Shown here in pieces: positions 26,488-35,750 of a stretch of DNA of 64,000 nucleotides. Both the position numbers and the translations under genes were made by a program. A model generated the notes under the pieces. It was given only the letters and a program-made list of their open reading frames with translations, had not been told where the DNA came from and made no database searches. The DNA is from Streptomyces sp. S465 (GTDB taxonomy: Bacteria > Actinomycetota > Actinomycetes > Streptomycetales > Streptomycetaceae), in contig NZ_CP114036.1 of NCBI RefSeq assembly GCF_026898115.1, positions 434,001 through 498,000 of the forward strand. Direction: 5' to 3'. The stretch's first letter is position 1. Each line of letters starts with the position of its first letter.

Positions 26488-26811
26488 ATGCAGCTCATAG
26501 CCTGCCCCTGGTGCGGTGAGCGCGAGGACATCGAATTCCACTACGGCGGGCAGGCGCATGTCGCCTATCCCGACAACCCCTACGCGCTCGATGACGAGCA
26601 GTGGGCCCAGTACGTCTTCTTCCGCGACAACCCCAAGGGCCCGTTCGCCGAGCGGTGGGTGCACACGGCCGGCTGCCGGCGCTGGTTCAACGCCCTGCGC
26701 GACACCGTCACCCACGAGTTCCTGGCGGTCTACGACATCCGCGCCCAGCACCCCGCCACCACCGGCGCCGCACCCGCCGCGCAGCGGCACAAGGACCAGG
26801 AGGCCGGCTGA
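26488..26811 (+). CDS. soxD: Sarcosine oxidase subunit delta
   Basis: A 107-residue zinc-binding subunit. Cys6 and Cys9 (IACPWCGER) and the pair His/Cys in WVHTAGCRRWFN form the zinc site of SoxD. EFHYGGQAHVAYPDNP and FAERWVH are the family core. AAGGAGG precedes ATG 26488. Its TGA overlaps the soxA ATG (ATGA), so subunits are made together. The C-terminal 20 residues are a low-complexity tail. Confidence 0.95.
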   Translation: MQLIACPWCGEREDIEFHYGGQAHVAYPDNPYALDDEQWAQYVFFRDNPKGPFAERWVHTAGCRRWFNALRDTVTHEFLAVYDIRAQHPATTGAAPAAQRHKDQEAG

Positions 26812-29672
26812 TGAGCCACCCGTTCCGTGCCCCCGGCCACGGTCGCGTCGACCGCGCCACCACACTCTCCTTCACCTTCGACGGCACCGCCTACACCGGA
26901 CACCCCGGCGACACGCTCGCCTCGGCCCTGCTGGCGAACGGTGTGCACCACGTGGCACGCGGCATCACCTACGGACGGCCGCGCGGTGTCCTGGCCGCCG
27001 GAGCCGAAGAGCCCAACGCGCTGGTGCAGATCGAGGCCCCGTTCCCCGAGCCCATGCTCACCGCCACCACGGTGGAGCTGTACGAGGGCCTCGTCGCCCG
27101 GGGTCTGTCCGGCCGGGGCCGGCTGAGCAGCCGGCCGGATCCGGCCCGCTACGACACCATGCACGCCCACTGCGACCTGCTGGTCGTCGGCGCGGGCCCG
27201 GCGGGGCTGGCCGCCACGCTGGCGGCTGCCCGGTCCGGAGCCCGCGTGATCCTCGTCGACGAACTCCCGCGGCCCGGCGGGTCGCTGCTCGGCAGCCAGG
27301 AGCTGCTCGACGGCGCACCGGCGACCGCATGGGCCGGCGATGTGGTCGCGGAGCTCGACACCCGCGACGACGTGCGGGTCCTGCGGCGCACCACCGCCTT
27401 CGGCCACTACGACGACGGGCTCGTCCTGGCCCTGGAGAAGCGCACGGACCACCTCGGTGCCGCGGCGCCCGCCCACATCTCGCGGCAGAGGGTCTGGCGC
27501 ATCCGCGCCCGGCAGGTCGTGTACGCCACCGGAGCCTACGAGCGTCCGGTCGCCTTCGACGACAACGACCGCCCCGGGATCATGCTGGCCGGCGCGGCGC
27601 GCACCTACCTCAACCGCTTCGGCGTACGTCCCGGGCGGCGGGCCGTCGTCTTCACCACGAACGACAGCGCCTATCCGGCAGCGCTCGAACTGGCCGACGC
27701 GGGCATGCGGGTCGCCGCGGTGATCGACGCCCGCGAGGAGGTGCCGGCGCACTGGCGCACCGCCTGCGCCGAACGCGGCATCGGCGTCCGCGCCGGGCAC
27801 GTCGTCACCGGCACCAGCGGCACCGCACACATCTCCCGTGCCCATGTCGCCGCCTTCCGCCGGGAACGCCTCGGCGACCGCCAGGGCATCGAGTGTGATC
27901 TGCTGCTGGTCTCCGGCGGCTGGAACCCCGCGGTGGCTCTGTTCAGCCAGGCCCGCGGCACCCTGCGGTACGACGCCGGAACCGGCGCCTTCGTCCCCGC
28001 GCACGCGCCGGACAGCGTCCGTACGGCGGGATCGGCCGGCGGCACGTTTACCCTGGCCGGCTGTCTCGCCGACGGCGTGGACGCCGCCCGGCGGGCCCTG
28101 TCGGCCATCGGCAGGGCCTGCGGGACGGTCGCCCTGCCGGCCACCCCTGTGCTGCCGGACGGGGCGCCCACCCGGGTGCTCTGGCGGGTGCCGAGCCCGC
28201 AGGACGGCCAGGACGGCTCGCGGCAGTTCGTCGACCTCCAGCGCGACGCCCTCGTCTCCGACGTGCTGAGGGCGACCGGGGCGGGGTTGCGGTCGGTGGA
28301 GCACGTCAAGCGCTACACCACCATCGGCACCGCCCATGACCAGGGCCGCACATCGGGCGTCATGACCTCGGGCATCCTCGCCGAGGCGCTGGGGGTGGAC
28401 GTCGCCGACCTCGGCACCACCCGTTTCCGGCCGCCTGCCGTGCCGGTCGCCTTCGCCGCCCTCGCGGGCCGCGACCGCGGGGAACTGTTCGACCCGGTCC
28501 GGGTGACCGCGCTGCATCCGTGGCATGTCGCGCACGGCGCCCTGTTCGAGGACGTCGGCCAGTGGAAACGTCCCTGGTACTACCCCCAGCCGGGCGAGAC
28601 CATGGAGGAGGCGGTGCTGCGCGAGTGCCGGGCCGCCCGCACCGGCGTCGCGATGATGGACGGCTCCACGCTCGGCACGATCGATGTGCAGGGCCCGGAC
28701 GCCGGTGTACTGCTGGACCGGCTGTACACGAACATGATGAGCACCCTCACGGTGGGCCGGATCCGCTACGGCGTGATGTGCGACGTCGACGGCATGGTCA
28801 TCGACGACGGCACCGTGATCCGCGTGGCCGAGCGGGAGTTCCTGCTGACCACGACCACCGGCAACGCGGCCAAGGTCCTGGCCTGGATGGAGGAGTGGCT
28901 CCAGACGGAGTGGCCCGACCTGCGCGTGCACCTCACCTCGGTCACCGAGCACTGGGCGACCATCCCGCTGGTGGGCCCCCGCTCCCGCGACGTCCTGGCC
29001 CTGGTGGCGCCCGGCCTGGACGTCGGCAACGACGCGTTCCCGTTCATGTCATGGCGCGACGCCACCGTCGCCGGTGTCCCGGCGCGGGTGTGCCGCATCA
29101 GCTTCTCCGGTGAACTCGCCTACGAGATCAACGTCCCCGCCTGGGACGGACTCACGGTGTGGCAGGCCCTCCTCACGGCCGGCGGCCCGTTCGGCATCAC
29201 CCCGTACGGCACCGAGACCATGCACGTGCTGCGCGCCGAGAAGGCGTACCCGATCATCGGGCAGGACACCGACGGCACCACCACCCCGCAGGACCTGGGC
29301 ATGTCGTGGGTGGTGTCCAAGAAGAAGCCGGACTTCATCGGCAAGCGGTCCTTCACCCGTACGGAGAACCAGCGCGAGGACCGCAAGCAGCTGGTGGGCC
29401 TGCTGCCGGCCGACGAACGGGTCCTGCTGCCCGAAGGCGCCCAGATCATCGCCACCAGCAGCGTTCCCCAGCCGCCGGTGCCGATGCTGGGCCATGTCAC
29501 CTCCAGCTACCGCAGCGACGCCCTCCGGCGCACGTTCGCCCTGGCCCTGGTGCGCTCGGGAACCCGGCGCATCGGCGAAACCCTCTACGTCCCGCTGGAT
29601 GGCCGGACCGTCCCGGTGACCGTGACCGACCCCGTGCTCTTCGACAAGGAGGGAACTCGCCGTGACGGTTGA
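26811..29672 (+). CDS. soxA: Sarcosine oxidase subunit alpha
   Basis: A 953-residue subunit. The N-terminal 2Fe-2S-fold-like domain (GHPGDTLASALLANGVHHVARGI) is followed by an NAD-binding Rossmann domain (CDLLVVGAGPAGLAATLAAA, about residues 120-140). The second half is a glycine-cleavage T-protein-like folate domain (from VTALHPWHVAHGALFEDVG), where the formaldehyde equivalent is passed to tetrahydrofolate. Length and order match known SoxA. ATG 26811 overlaps the soxD stop; soxG begins 11 bp before its own stop. Confidence 0.95.
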   Translation: MSHPFRAPGHGRVDRATTLSFTFDGTAYTGHPGDTLASALLANGVHHVARGITYGRPRGVLAAGAEEPNALVQIEAPFPEPMLTATTVELYEGLVARGLSGRGRLSSRPDPARYDTMHAHCDLLVVGAGPAGLAATLAAARSGARVILVDELPRPGGSLLGSQELLDGAPATAWAGDVVAELDTRDDVRVLRRTTAFGHYDDGLVLALEKRTDHLGAAAPAHISRQRVWRIRARQVVYATGAYERPVAFDDNDRPGIMLAGAARTYLNRFGVRPGRRAVVFTTNDSAYPAALELADAGMRVAAVIDAREEVPAHWRTACAERGIGVRAGHVVTGTSGTAHISRAHVAAFRRERLGDRQGIECDLLLVSGGWNPAVALFSQARGTLRYDAGTGAFVPAHAPDSVRTAGSAGGTFTLAGCLADGVDAARRALSAIGRACGTVALPATPVLPDGAPTRVLWRVPSPQDGQDGSRQFVDLQRDALVSDVLRATGAGLRSVEHVKRYTTIGTAHDQGRTSGVMTSGILAEALGVDVADLGTTRFRPPAVPVAFAALAGRDRGELFDPVRVTALHPWHVAHGALFEDVGQWKRPWYYPQPGETMEEAVLRECRAARTGVAMMDGSTLGTIDVQGPDAGVLLDRLYTNMMSTLTVGRIRYGVMCDVDGMVIDDGTVIRVAEREFLLTTTTGNAAKVLAWMEEWLQTEWPDLRVHLTSVTEHWATIPLVGPRSRDVLALVAPGLDVGNDAFPFMSWRDATVAGVPARVCRISFSGELAYEINVPAWDGLTVWQALLTAGGPFGITPYGTETMHVLRAEKAYPIIGQDTDGTTTPQDLGMSWVVSKKKPDFIGKRSFTRTENQREDRKQLVGLLPADERVLLPEGAQIIATSSVPQPPVPMLGHVTSSYRSDALRRTFALALVRSGTRRIGETLYVPLDGRTVPVTVTDPVLFDKEGTRRDG

Positions 29673-30255
29673 GACGTCCGCTCGTGTCAGTCCCCTGTCC
29701 GCGTGGCAGGACCGCCTGGCGCGGCTGCCGGCCGGGCTGCGGGTGCGGGAACTGCCCTTCCTGACCCAGCTCTCCCTGCGGGTGGAGCCGGGCAGTGCCG
29801 CGGCGAAGGCCGTCGAGGCCGCCCTGGACACCGCCCTGCCGGGCCCGGTGCGCGCCGAGTCGTCGGGCGACCTCACGGTGGTGTGGATGGGCCCGGACGA
29901 ATGGCTGCTGGTGGCCCCCGACGGCCGGCGGCACGAGCTGCTCACCCGGCTGCGTACGGCCATCGGGGAGGAGTTCGCCACCGTCACCGACGTCTCGGCG
30001 CAGCGCACCACGCTGGCCCTGTCCGGGCCTCTCGTCCGCACAGTGCTGGCCCAGGGCTGTGCCATCGATCTGGATCCGCGGGTGACACCCGTCGGCGCCT
30101 GTCCGACCACACTGCTGGCGCGGGCCCCGGTCACCCTCGTGGTGCGCGCGGAGGGGGCGTCCGCCGTCTGGCTGCTGGTCCGCTCGTCCTTCGCCTCCTA
30201 CCTGGCCGCCTGGCTGCTCGACGCCTGCACGGAGTACCGGGGAGGCGCTGGGTGA
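29662..30255 (+). CDS. soxG: Sarcosine oxidase subunit gamma
   Basis: A 197-residue small subunit with the T-protein-like fragment VVWMGPDEWLLVAPDG and the C-terminal WLLVRSSFASYLAAWLLDA typical of SoxG. GTG 29662 lies inside soxA, and AAGGAGGG at about 29647-29654 supports it. Last gene of the operon; only 10 bp separate its stop from the converging flavoprotein gene. Confidence 0.93.
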   Translation: MTVETSARVSPLSAWQDRLARLPAGLRVRELPFLTQLSLRVEPGSAAAKAVEAALDTALPGPVRAESSGDLTVVWMGPDEWLLVAPDGRRHELLTRLRTAIGEEFATVTDVSAQRTTLALSGPLVRTVLAQGCAIDLDPRVTPVGACPTTLLARAPVTLVVRAEGASAVWLLVRSSFASYLAAWLLDACTEYRGGAG

Positions 30256-30265
30256 GCGGTCCGGT

Positions 30266-31446
30266 TCAGGTCGCGGTCGCGGCCGCCGCGGCCCGGCCGG
30301 CGGCGCGGCCCGAGAACAGGCAGCCGCCGAGGAAGGTGCCCTCCAGGGAGCGGTAGCCGTGCACTCCGCCGCCGCCGAAGCCCGACACCTCGCCGGCCGC
30401 GTACAGGCCGGTGACCGGGGTGCCGGAAGCGTTCGGGTCGTAGTTCCTGAGCCTCTCGGTGTAGTGCCACATCCGGTCGGGGTTGACGATCCGTCCGCCC
30501 GCCTTCTCGGTGATGGCCAGCATACGGCCGTCCACATACGCCGGAACGCCGGTGACCATGGACTTGGGCGGGGTGCCGAGCCGGTCCGGCCAGTTACGCC
30601 GCACCAGGTCGTGGTTGGCGCCGATACCGCCCGAGGTGACGATCACCACCGGGGCCCTGAGCTCGAAGTGGCCCACCCCGGTGCGCGAGCTGGGCTTGCC
30701 GCGGGCGGCGTCGCTCGGCTCCAGGACCGCGCCGCTCACCCCGGTGACGGCACCGCCGGTGACGGCCAGGTCGTCCACCCGGTGGCGGAACCTGAAGGTC
30801 ACCAGCCCGTCCTCCACGGCGGCCCGCACCTTCTTCTCGAACGGTTCGACCACGGCCGGGCCGGTGCCCCAGGTGACGTGGAAACGCGGCACCGAGTTGC
30901 CGTGCCCGTCCGCGAGGCCGCCGCCGCGTTCGGCCCAGCCGACGATCGGGAACCAGCGCACGCCCAGCCCGTGCAGCCAGGACCGTTTCTCCTCGGCGGC
31001 GAAGTCCACGTAGGCCTCGGCCCATTGGCGGGCCCAGTAGTCCTGGCCGGCCGGGTCGGTGACGCCGCGGTCGAAGCCGGCCGTGCCCAGCCAGTCCTGC
31101 CAGGCCAGTTCGTGGGAGTCCTTGATGCCCATCAGCCGCTGTTCCTCGGAATCGACGAAGAACAGGCCGCCGAAGGACCAGAACGCCTGGCCGCCCAGAT
31201 TGGTCTCGGGTTCCTGGTCGAGGAGGAGCACGGTGCGGCCCGCGGCCGCCAGTTCGGCCGTGGCGACCAGTCCGGCGAGCCCCGCGCCGACCACGATGGC
31301 GTCCGCGTCCGCGGATGCCCCGGAATCGGCGAGGGCCGCAGGTGCCGCCTGGGCGCGGCACCGGCCAGTACCCCGCCCGTCACCGTCAGCGCGCGGCGGC
31401 GGCTGATCCCGGCGGGGGAGGCGGAATGGTCTGTGGGGTTCTCCAT
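30266..31446 (-). CDS. FAD-binding dehydrogenase (KstD-like), apparent frameshift in the Tat leader
   Basis: The catalytic part is open from about 31360 to 30266: IVVGAGLAGLVATAELAAAG (FAD-binding), GGQAFWSFGGLFFVDSEEQRL, VIVTSGGIGANHDLV and the closing GLYAAGEVSGFGGGGVHGYRSLEG type segment. This is the 3-ketosteroid-dehydrogenase-like 'FAD-binding dehydrogenase' family. A clear Tat leader, ISRRRALTVTGGVLAGA, starts at ATG 31446 but is in another frame. The join (about 31350-31365, where GCCGCGCCCAGG might have been GCCGCCGCCCAGG) needs one extra base. Either this is a sequence error, a real mutation, or translation begins internally at GTG 31294 and skips export. Function on steroids is not shown. 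Confidence 0.75.
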
Positions 31447-31595
31447 GGGCTGCCTTCCGGAAGGGGAGTTCGAAAGGGTGCGGGAGACACGAGGGGGTTG
31501 CCGCGGCGGCAACGTGTTACCGACGGTAGCCCAGAGGGTGCGGGGCCGCCAGAGTCCTGTCCCAGGAGCGATGCGGTGTCCCGGAGCGCGGCCGG

Positions 31596-31985
31596 TCAGC
31601 CCCCGCCGCCCGGTGACGTCCCGGGCGAGGCGCGCCGCTGCCGCGGGGTGAAGGTGTACAGGTCGAGGATGTCGGGCAGCGGTGCGACACCGGGGCCGCC
31701 CGCCCGGATCCAGGCCGCGATGTCCTCGGTCGCGTCCGGGTCGTTGACCAGGCCGAGCCACACCGGCCTGGCGCCGGCGGCGCGCCCGGCGGCCGACGGC
31801 TGCACCACGATCACATTGGCCTGATCGCACACGTCCAGGCACCCGGAGACGCGCACGGGCGCCTCCTGCCCCAGGCGCGCGGTCTGCGCGGCGTGGTCGA
31901 TCCCGGTCACCTTGGGGCTGCCGCAGCAGCAGTCCCGGCACACGGTCACCCGGCACGGCACCGGGTCGCTCGGCCCGTTGGGCAT
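31596..31985 (-). CDS. Thioredoxin-like [2Fe-2S] ferredoxin domain protein
   Basis: A 129-residue protein with cysteines in VTVCRDCCCGSPKVTG and VSGCLDVCDQANVIVVQ, the four-cysteine arrangement of (2Fe-2S) thioredoxin-like ferredoxins. I use ATG 31985 (MPNGPSDPVPCRV), with GGAGGAGGG at about 31992-32000; the frame is open further upstream but crosses the riboswitch. Relatives often sit in cobalamin gene clusters, which matches the cobalamin riboswitch immediately upstream. No cob gene is in the window, so it is a detached member of the B12 regulon. Confidence 0.82.
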   Translation of the reverse strand: MPNGPSDPVPCRVTVCRDCCCGSPKVTGIDHAAQTARLGQEAPVRVSGCLDVCDQANVIVVQPSAAGRAAGARPVWLGLVNDPDATEDIAAWIRAGGPGVAPLPDILDLYTFTPRQRRASPGTSPGGGG

Positions 31986-32029
31986 GGCGCATCGCCCTCC
32001 TCCGGGGAAGTCCGCCCCGGTTGCGTCGA

Positions 32030-32190
32030 GGAGGCGACCGCGTGAGTCTCCTGGCTCTCGGGTCGATGCTCGTCCCGGCCTTCCCACCCACGTGCGGGCA
32101 GTGGCCCGTTCGGGATCCGCTCGCCGATCACAGTGGCGGTACCGCGTCCGGATTCACACCGGCTTCCTCGTTCCGCCGTCGCCCATGTCG
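32030..32190 (-). ncRNA. Cobalamin riboswitch
   Basis: Read on the minus strand, the interval carries the conserved blocks of the AdoCbl aptamer in order: GAAGCCGGTGTGAATCCGG, then CGGTACCGCCACTGTGA, CCACTGCCCG, GTGGGAAGGCCGGGACGAG, and GACCCGAGAGCCAGGAGAC (B12 box side). The end lies about 45 nt before the ferredoxin gene at 31985, whose ribosome binding site it could mask when cobalamin is present. Outer stem limits are approximate. Confidence 0.92.
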
Positions 32191-32266
32191 CCCGGCATCA
32201 TCGCATCCCGGGCTCCGCCATGCCACGGGACCCCCGCCGCGGCCCCGGGCGAGGGCGATGGGCAGG

Positions 32267-34243
32267 TCAGTTCCGGCGGACCGGTGCGCCCGCGAGCAGT
32301 TCGGCCAGGCCCTGGCGGGTGGCCGCCAGCACCACGCGGTCCTGTGGCCGCAGGACGTAACCGGGGTGCAGGTCCCACACCAGGGCGGGTTCCTGGGCGA
32401 CGCCGTCGTGCGAGGGTGCCGCGGCGAGGTCGCGCTGCCGGTCCGCGGGTTCCGCCGCGTCCAGTGCGATCACCCGCCAGGCGCCCGGCGCGAACGCCTC
32501 GGCGACGGTACGGCCCTCCAGCCGCGGATGTCCGGCCACATGCAGGGCGGCGAAGAGCAGCACCCTGCGCTCGATCGGTATGGCACCGAGGACCTGACGG
32601 CCCATCATCGCCCCGGCGAAGGCGGGCGCCGCCAGGGAGGAGACGCTGCGGCTGCGGGTCAGGGCCTGCGGATGGGCCGCGCGCAGGGTGCGGTAGACGG
32701 CGGTGGCGAAGCCGTCGTCGTACAGGCGCAGCGCCACCCGCAGACGGGGTCTGACCGAGCGGGCGTACAGCGTCGCCTCCAGGTTGGTGGTGTCCACGCT
32801 GGTCAGGGCCAGCAGGGCATGGGCTCGCTGGATCTTGGCGGCCTCCAGGACGCCCTCCTGGGTGACATCGCCGACCACGGTCGGCACCCCCAGCTCGCGG
32901 GCCAGCGGGATGCCACGCGCACCGGGGTCCTCTTCCACGCACACCACGGGGATGTCCATCTCCCGGAGTCTGGCCAGCACACGGGTGCCGATCTTGCCGA
33001 GTCCGAGCAGGACGACATGGCCGGAGAGGCCGCGTGGCGGGCGGCGCAGCGTGGAGGCGGTGCGGAAGGTGCCCAGCGCCTCGAGCGCGGCGGCCACCAG
33101 GACGGGCAGCAGAAGTAGTCCGGCCAGCCCGGACAGCAATTGGACGATCTTGCGTGCGGTCGGCTCGTCGAGCGCCGGATCGTCGATGGCCAGCACGTCC
33201 AGCACCGTCAGGTAGGCCGCGCGGAGCAGACCGACCCCGGTGACCTGCCAGGAGACGAGGGTGAGCGCGAGCACGGCGGCCGCCATTCCGGCGACGGACC
33301 AGCGCAGCCGGCGGGAGAACAGCGAGGCGAGCGGAAGTCTGCGGCTGCCCAGCCGGCGTGGCGGCAGTGGCGGGCCGATGGCGGAGATGGCCTCGAGCAC
33401 CACCGTGTCGCGGCCGGTGGCGGCGGCCACCTCCGCGTCACCGGGCAGCAGCATGGGCCGCTCGTCCCCGCTGCTGTCCGAGCCCTCACTGCCGCCGGGG
33501 TCGCTGGTCGTGGACGACAGCAGGGCGAGGGTGCACAGTCCGGGACGGGCGACCTCGTCCGGGCCGGACGGGCTGCGCTCGGCCGCGCGCAGCAGCAGCC
33601 CGTCGGCCTGGAGCACCTTGCTGGTGCCCGCGACGGCGGTGGCCGCCAGGGCGGGGGCCACGGTGTCGGCGTCCGACAGCACGGTGGTGGTGGCGTCCAG
33701 CTCCGCGGCGTCGATGCCGGGGTCGGCGACCCGTGCCGCCTCGTCGAGGAGTTCCTCCAGGTGCTGGCCGAGTTTGCGGTTGTAGAGCCGGATGACCAGC
33801 CGCAGCCGGGGGTTGAGGCGGCGGGCCCGCAGCGCCGCGTGGATGTTGGTCTCGTCGTCGTCGTGGACCAGGGCGAGCGCCGTCGCCTGTGCCGCGCCCG
33901 CCTCGGTCAGCACCTCGTCGTCCAGGTCGGGGGCCTCCATGACCCGCACTCCACCGTCCGAGGCGGTGTGGTCGGTGGTCTGCCGGGGCATCGGGACCCG
34001 GCCGACCGCCGCGGTGAACCGGCCGAAGAACGCGGAGGTGCGGCCGCCGGACCGCCATCCCGCCGTCCGCCGCCCGGTGGGGCCGGCCAGGGGGACACCG
34101 CCCGGGATGACGACCGTCACCCGCGCCCGGTAGACGTCGTGGAGCTCCGCGGCCAGGCGGTGGGCGAGCGCGTCGTCACCGCAGACGACCATGTGTGCCG
34201 CCCCCGAGGGAGACGGCGGGGTGGAGGTGGAGGTGGAGAACAC
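32267..34243 (-). CDS. Double RCK/TrkA-N NAD-binding membrane protein
   Basis: A 658-residue protein with one NAD-binding RCK-like domain at the N-terminus (HMVVCGDDALAHRLAAEL; DLDDEVLTEAGAAQATALAL) and a second after the membrane part (GHVVLLGLGKIGTRVLARL, about residues 408-426; PTVVGDVTQEGVLEAAKI). Two helices (about 314-333 and 366-390) lie between them as in two-TM potassium channels. The stretch where a TVGYG filter would be reads AAYLTVLDVLAIDDPALDE and has no filter. It may be a non-conducting regulator. GTG 34243 has a weak ribosome binding site; ATG 34192, just before the Rossmann strand, is a good alternative. Confidence 0.75.
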   Translation of the reverse strand: MFSTSTSTPPSPSGAAHMVVCGDDALAHRLAAELHDVYRARVTVVIPGGVPLAGPTGRRTAGWRSGGRTSAFFGRFTAAVGRVPMPRQTTDHTASDGGVRVMEAPDLDDEVLTEAGAAQATALALVHDDDETNIHAALRARRLNPRLRLVIRLYNRKLGQHLEELLDEAARVADPGIDAAELDATTTVLSDADTVAPALAATAVAGTSKVLQADGLLLRAAERSPSGPDEVARPGLCTLALLSSTTSDPGGSEGSDSSGDERPMLLPGDAEVAAATGRDTVVLEAISAIGPPLPPRRLGSRRLPLASLFSRRLRWSVAGMAAAVLALTLVSWQVTGVGLLRAAYLTVLDVLAIDDPALDEPTARKIVQLLSGLAGLLLLPVLVAAALEALGTFRTASTLRRPPRGLSGHVVLLGLGKIGTRVLARLREMDIPVVCVEEDPGARGIPLARELGVPTVVGDVTQEGVLEAAKIQRAHALLALTSVDTTNLEATLYARSVRPRLRVALRLYDDGFATAVYRTLRAAHPQALTRSRSVSSLAAPAFAGAMMGRQVLGAIPIERRVLLFAALHVAGHPRLEGRTVAEAFAPGAWRVIALDAAEPADRQRDLAAAPSHDGVAQEPALVWDLHPGYVLRPQDRVVLAATRQGLAELLAGAPVRRN

Positions 34244-34419
34244 GACGGCGAAGCCCCCCGTTGGTCCATGGTGCCGTTGATCAGCTCCGGGCGGGGTACG
34301 ACGGCCACAGGCGTCCGGCGGCCGGCGCGTCCGTCCCGGCGGTCATGATCAGACCGTACCTGGTGGACGGTTGCGGGGAGTCGGCCACAGGCGCGGGACG
34401 GTCCGGGCACCCCGGCCCC

Positions 34420-34596
34420 TCACTCCCTGGCGGCTCCGCAGCGCGCGCAGCGGTCGAAGGGGGCGGTGTCCTGGATCGCGCCACATGCGCCGCAGACCTT
34501 GTCCAGCCAGCAGGCGGACTCCCCGCCCTCGGGCTCCGCGGGCACCGGGCGCGCCGCCTCCGGGTCCGGGCCGTCGGGCCGAGCCGTACCGCTCAT
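34420..34596 (-). CDS. Small CxxC zinc-ribbon protein
   Basis: A 58-residue frame: an acidic Pro/Glu-rich head, then ACWLDKVCGACGAIQD and FDRCARCGAARE. The CGAC and CARC knuckles form a probable zinc ribbon. GGAGG at about 34605-34609 lies upstream of ATG 34596 and TGA is at 34420-34422. It sits alone in the 430-bp interval between the RCK and PHP genes. Zinc-ribbon proteins of this size bind zinc and sometimes nucleic acid; no function can be assigned. The paired cysteines make chance occurrence unlikely. Confidence 0.72.
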   Translation of the reverse strand: MSGTARPDGPDPEAARPVPAEPEGGESACWLDKVCGACGAIQDTAPFDRCARCGAARE

Positions 34597-34671
34597 CGTG
34601 TGCGCCTCCCCTGCGGACCGTGTGTGCGGCAGATCCTACCGACGCCCCCGCGCGGTGGCTCGTCGCGGACC

Positions 34672-35718
34672 TCAGCTCGTGCGGCTCGCCCGGCGCGGGG
34701 GCCGCCGGGTACGGGTCCACTCCACCAGCTGCCGGGCCGTCCAGGTGGTGATGACGCGCTCCTTCGGCACCCCGCAGGCGGTGGCCCGGTCGCATCCGTA
34801 GGGCTGCCAGTCGAGCTGGCCGGGCGCATGCGCGTCGGTGTCGATGGAGAAATACGTTCCCGCCCGCACGGCCTCCCGGAGCAGCCGGCGCGGTGGATCC
34901 AGCCGCTCCGGACGGCAGTTGATCTCCACGGCGGTGCCCTTCGCCGCGCAGGCGCCGAAGACCTCCTCGTGGTCGAAGGCCGACTCCGGGCGTTTCCCGC
35001 CGACCAGCCGTCCGGTGCAGTGGCCCAGCACATCGACCAGCGGATCGCTGACGGCGGTGACCATCCGGCGGGTCATCTGGCGGGCCTCCATCCGCAGCTT
35101 GGAGTGGACCGAGGCCACCACCACATCCAGCCGGTCCAGCAGCTCCGGCTCCTGGTCCAGGGAGCCGTCGGGCAGGATGTCCACCTCGATCCCGGTGAGC
35201 AGCCGGAAGGGGGCGAGCTTGTCGCGCAGCTCCGCCACCACCTCCAGCTGGGCGCGCAGCCGGTCCGCCGAGAGGCCGCGGGCCACCGTCAGCCGCGGGG
35301 AGTGGTCGGTGAGCACCGCCCACTGGTGGCCCAGCCGCGCCGCCGTACGGGCCATCAGCTCGATCGGGGAACCTCCGTCGGACCAGTCCGAGTGCATATG
35401 GCAGTCGCCGCGCAGCGCGGCGCGCAGCCGCGCCGCGTCCCGGTCGAGCTCACACCCGGTCCCGGCGGCCTCGGCCTCCAGCTTGGCCAGGTATCCGGGC
35501 ACCTCTCCGGTCAGCGCCTCCTGGACCACCTGGGAGGTCTTCGGGCCGAGCCCCTTCAGCGACCGGAGGGTGCCGTTCGCGGCACGCCGCTCCACCTCCT
35601 GGGGGTCCAGTGCGGCGAGCACCTCCTGGGCCGTGCGGAAGGCGCGCACCCGGTAGGTCGGCGACTGGGCACGCTCCAGCAGGAACCCGATGCGGTCCAG
35701 GGCCTCCAGCGGGTCCAT
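34672..35718 (-). CDS. PHP-domain protein with N-terminal helix-hairpin-helix (PolX-C-like)
   Basis: A 348-residue protein: HHH region (GTLRSLKGLGPKTSQVVQEAL, about residues 49-69), then a PHP phosphoesterase domain. Metal-ligand motifs are GDCHMHSDWSDG, VLTDHSP, GIEVDI, VVASVHSKL, LGHCTGRL and IDTDAHAPGQLDW. It resembles PolX lacking its polymerase core and the histidinol-phosphatase-like PHP enzymes. A 3'-5' exonuclease or phosphatase role is expected but not proven. It is same-strand with, and 32 bp from, the GH65 stop. Confidence 0.85.
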   Translation of the reverse strand: MDPLEALDRIGFLLERAQSPTYRVRAFRTAQEVLAALDPQEVERRAANGTLRSLKGLGPKTSQVVQEALTGEVPGYLAKLEAEAAGTGCELDRDAARLRAALRGDCHMHSDWSDGGSPIELMARTAARLGHQWAVLTDHSPRLTVARGLSADRLRAQLEVVAELRDKLAPFRLLTGIEVDILPDGSLDQEPELLDRLDVVVASVHSKLRMEARQMTRRMVTAVSDPLVDVLGHCTGRLVGGKRPESAFDHEEVFGACAAKGTAVEINCRPERLDPPRRLLREAVRAGTYFSIDTDAHAPGQLDWQPYGCDRATACGVPKERVITTWTARQLVEWTRTRRPPRRASRTS

Positions 35719-35750
35719 CGCGCACTCCTCGCTCTGTGGGCGTCCGCGTC

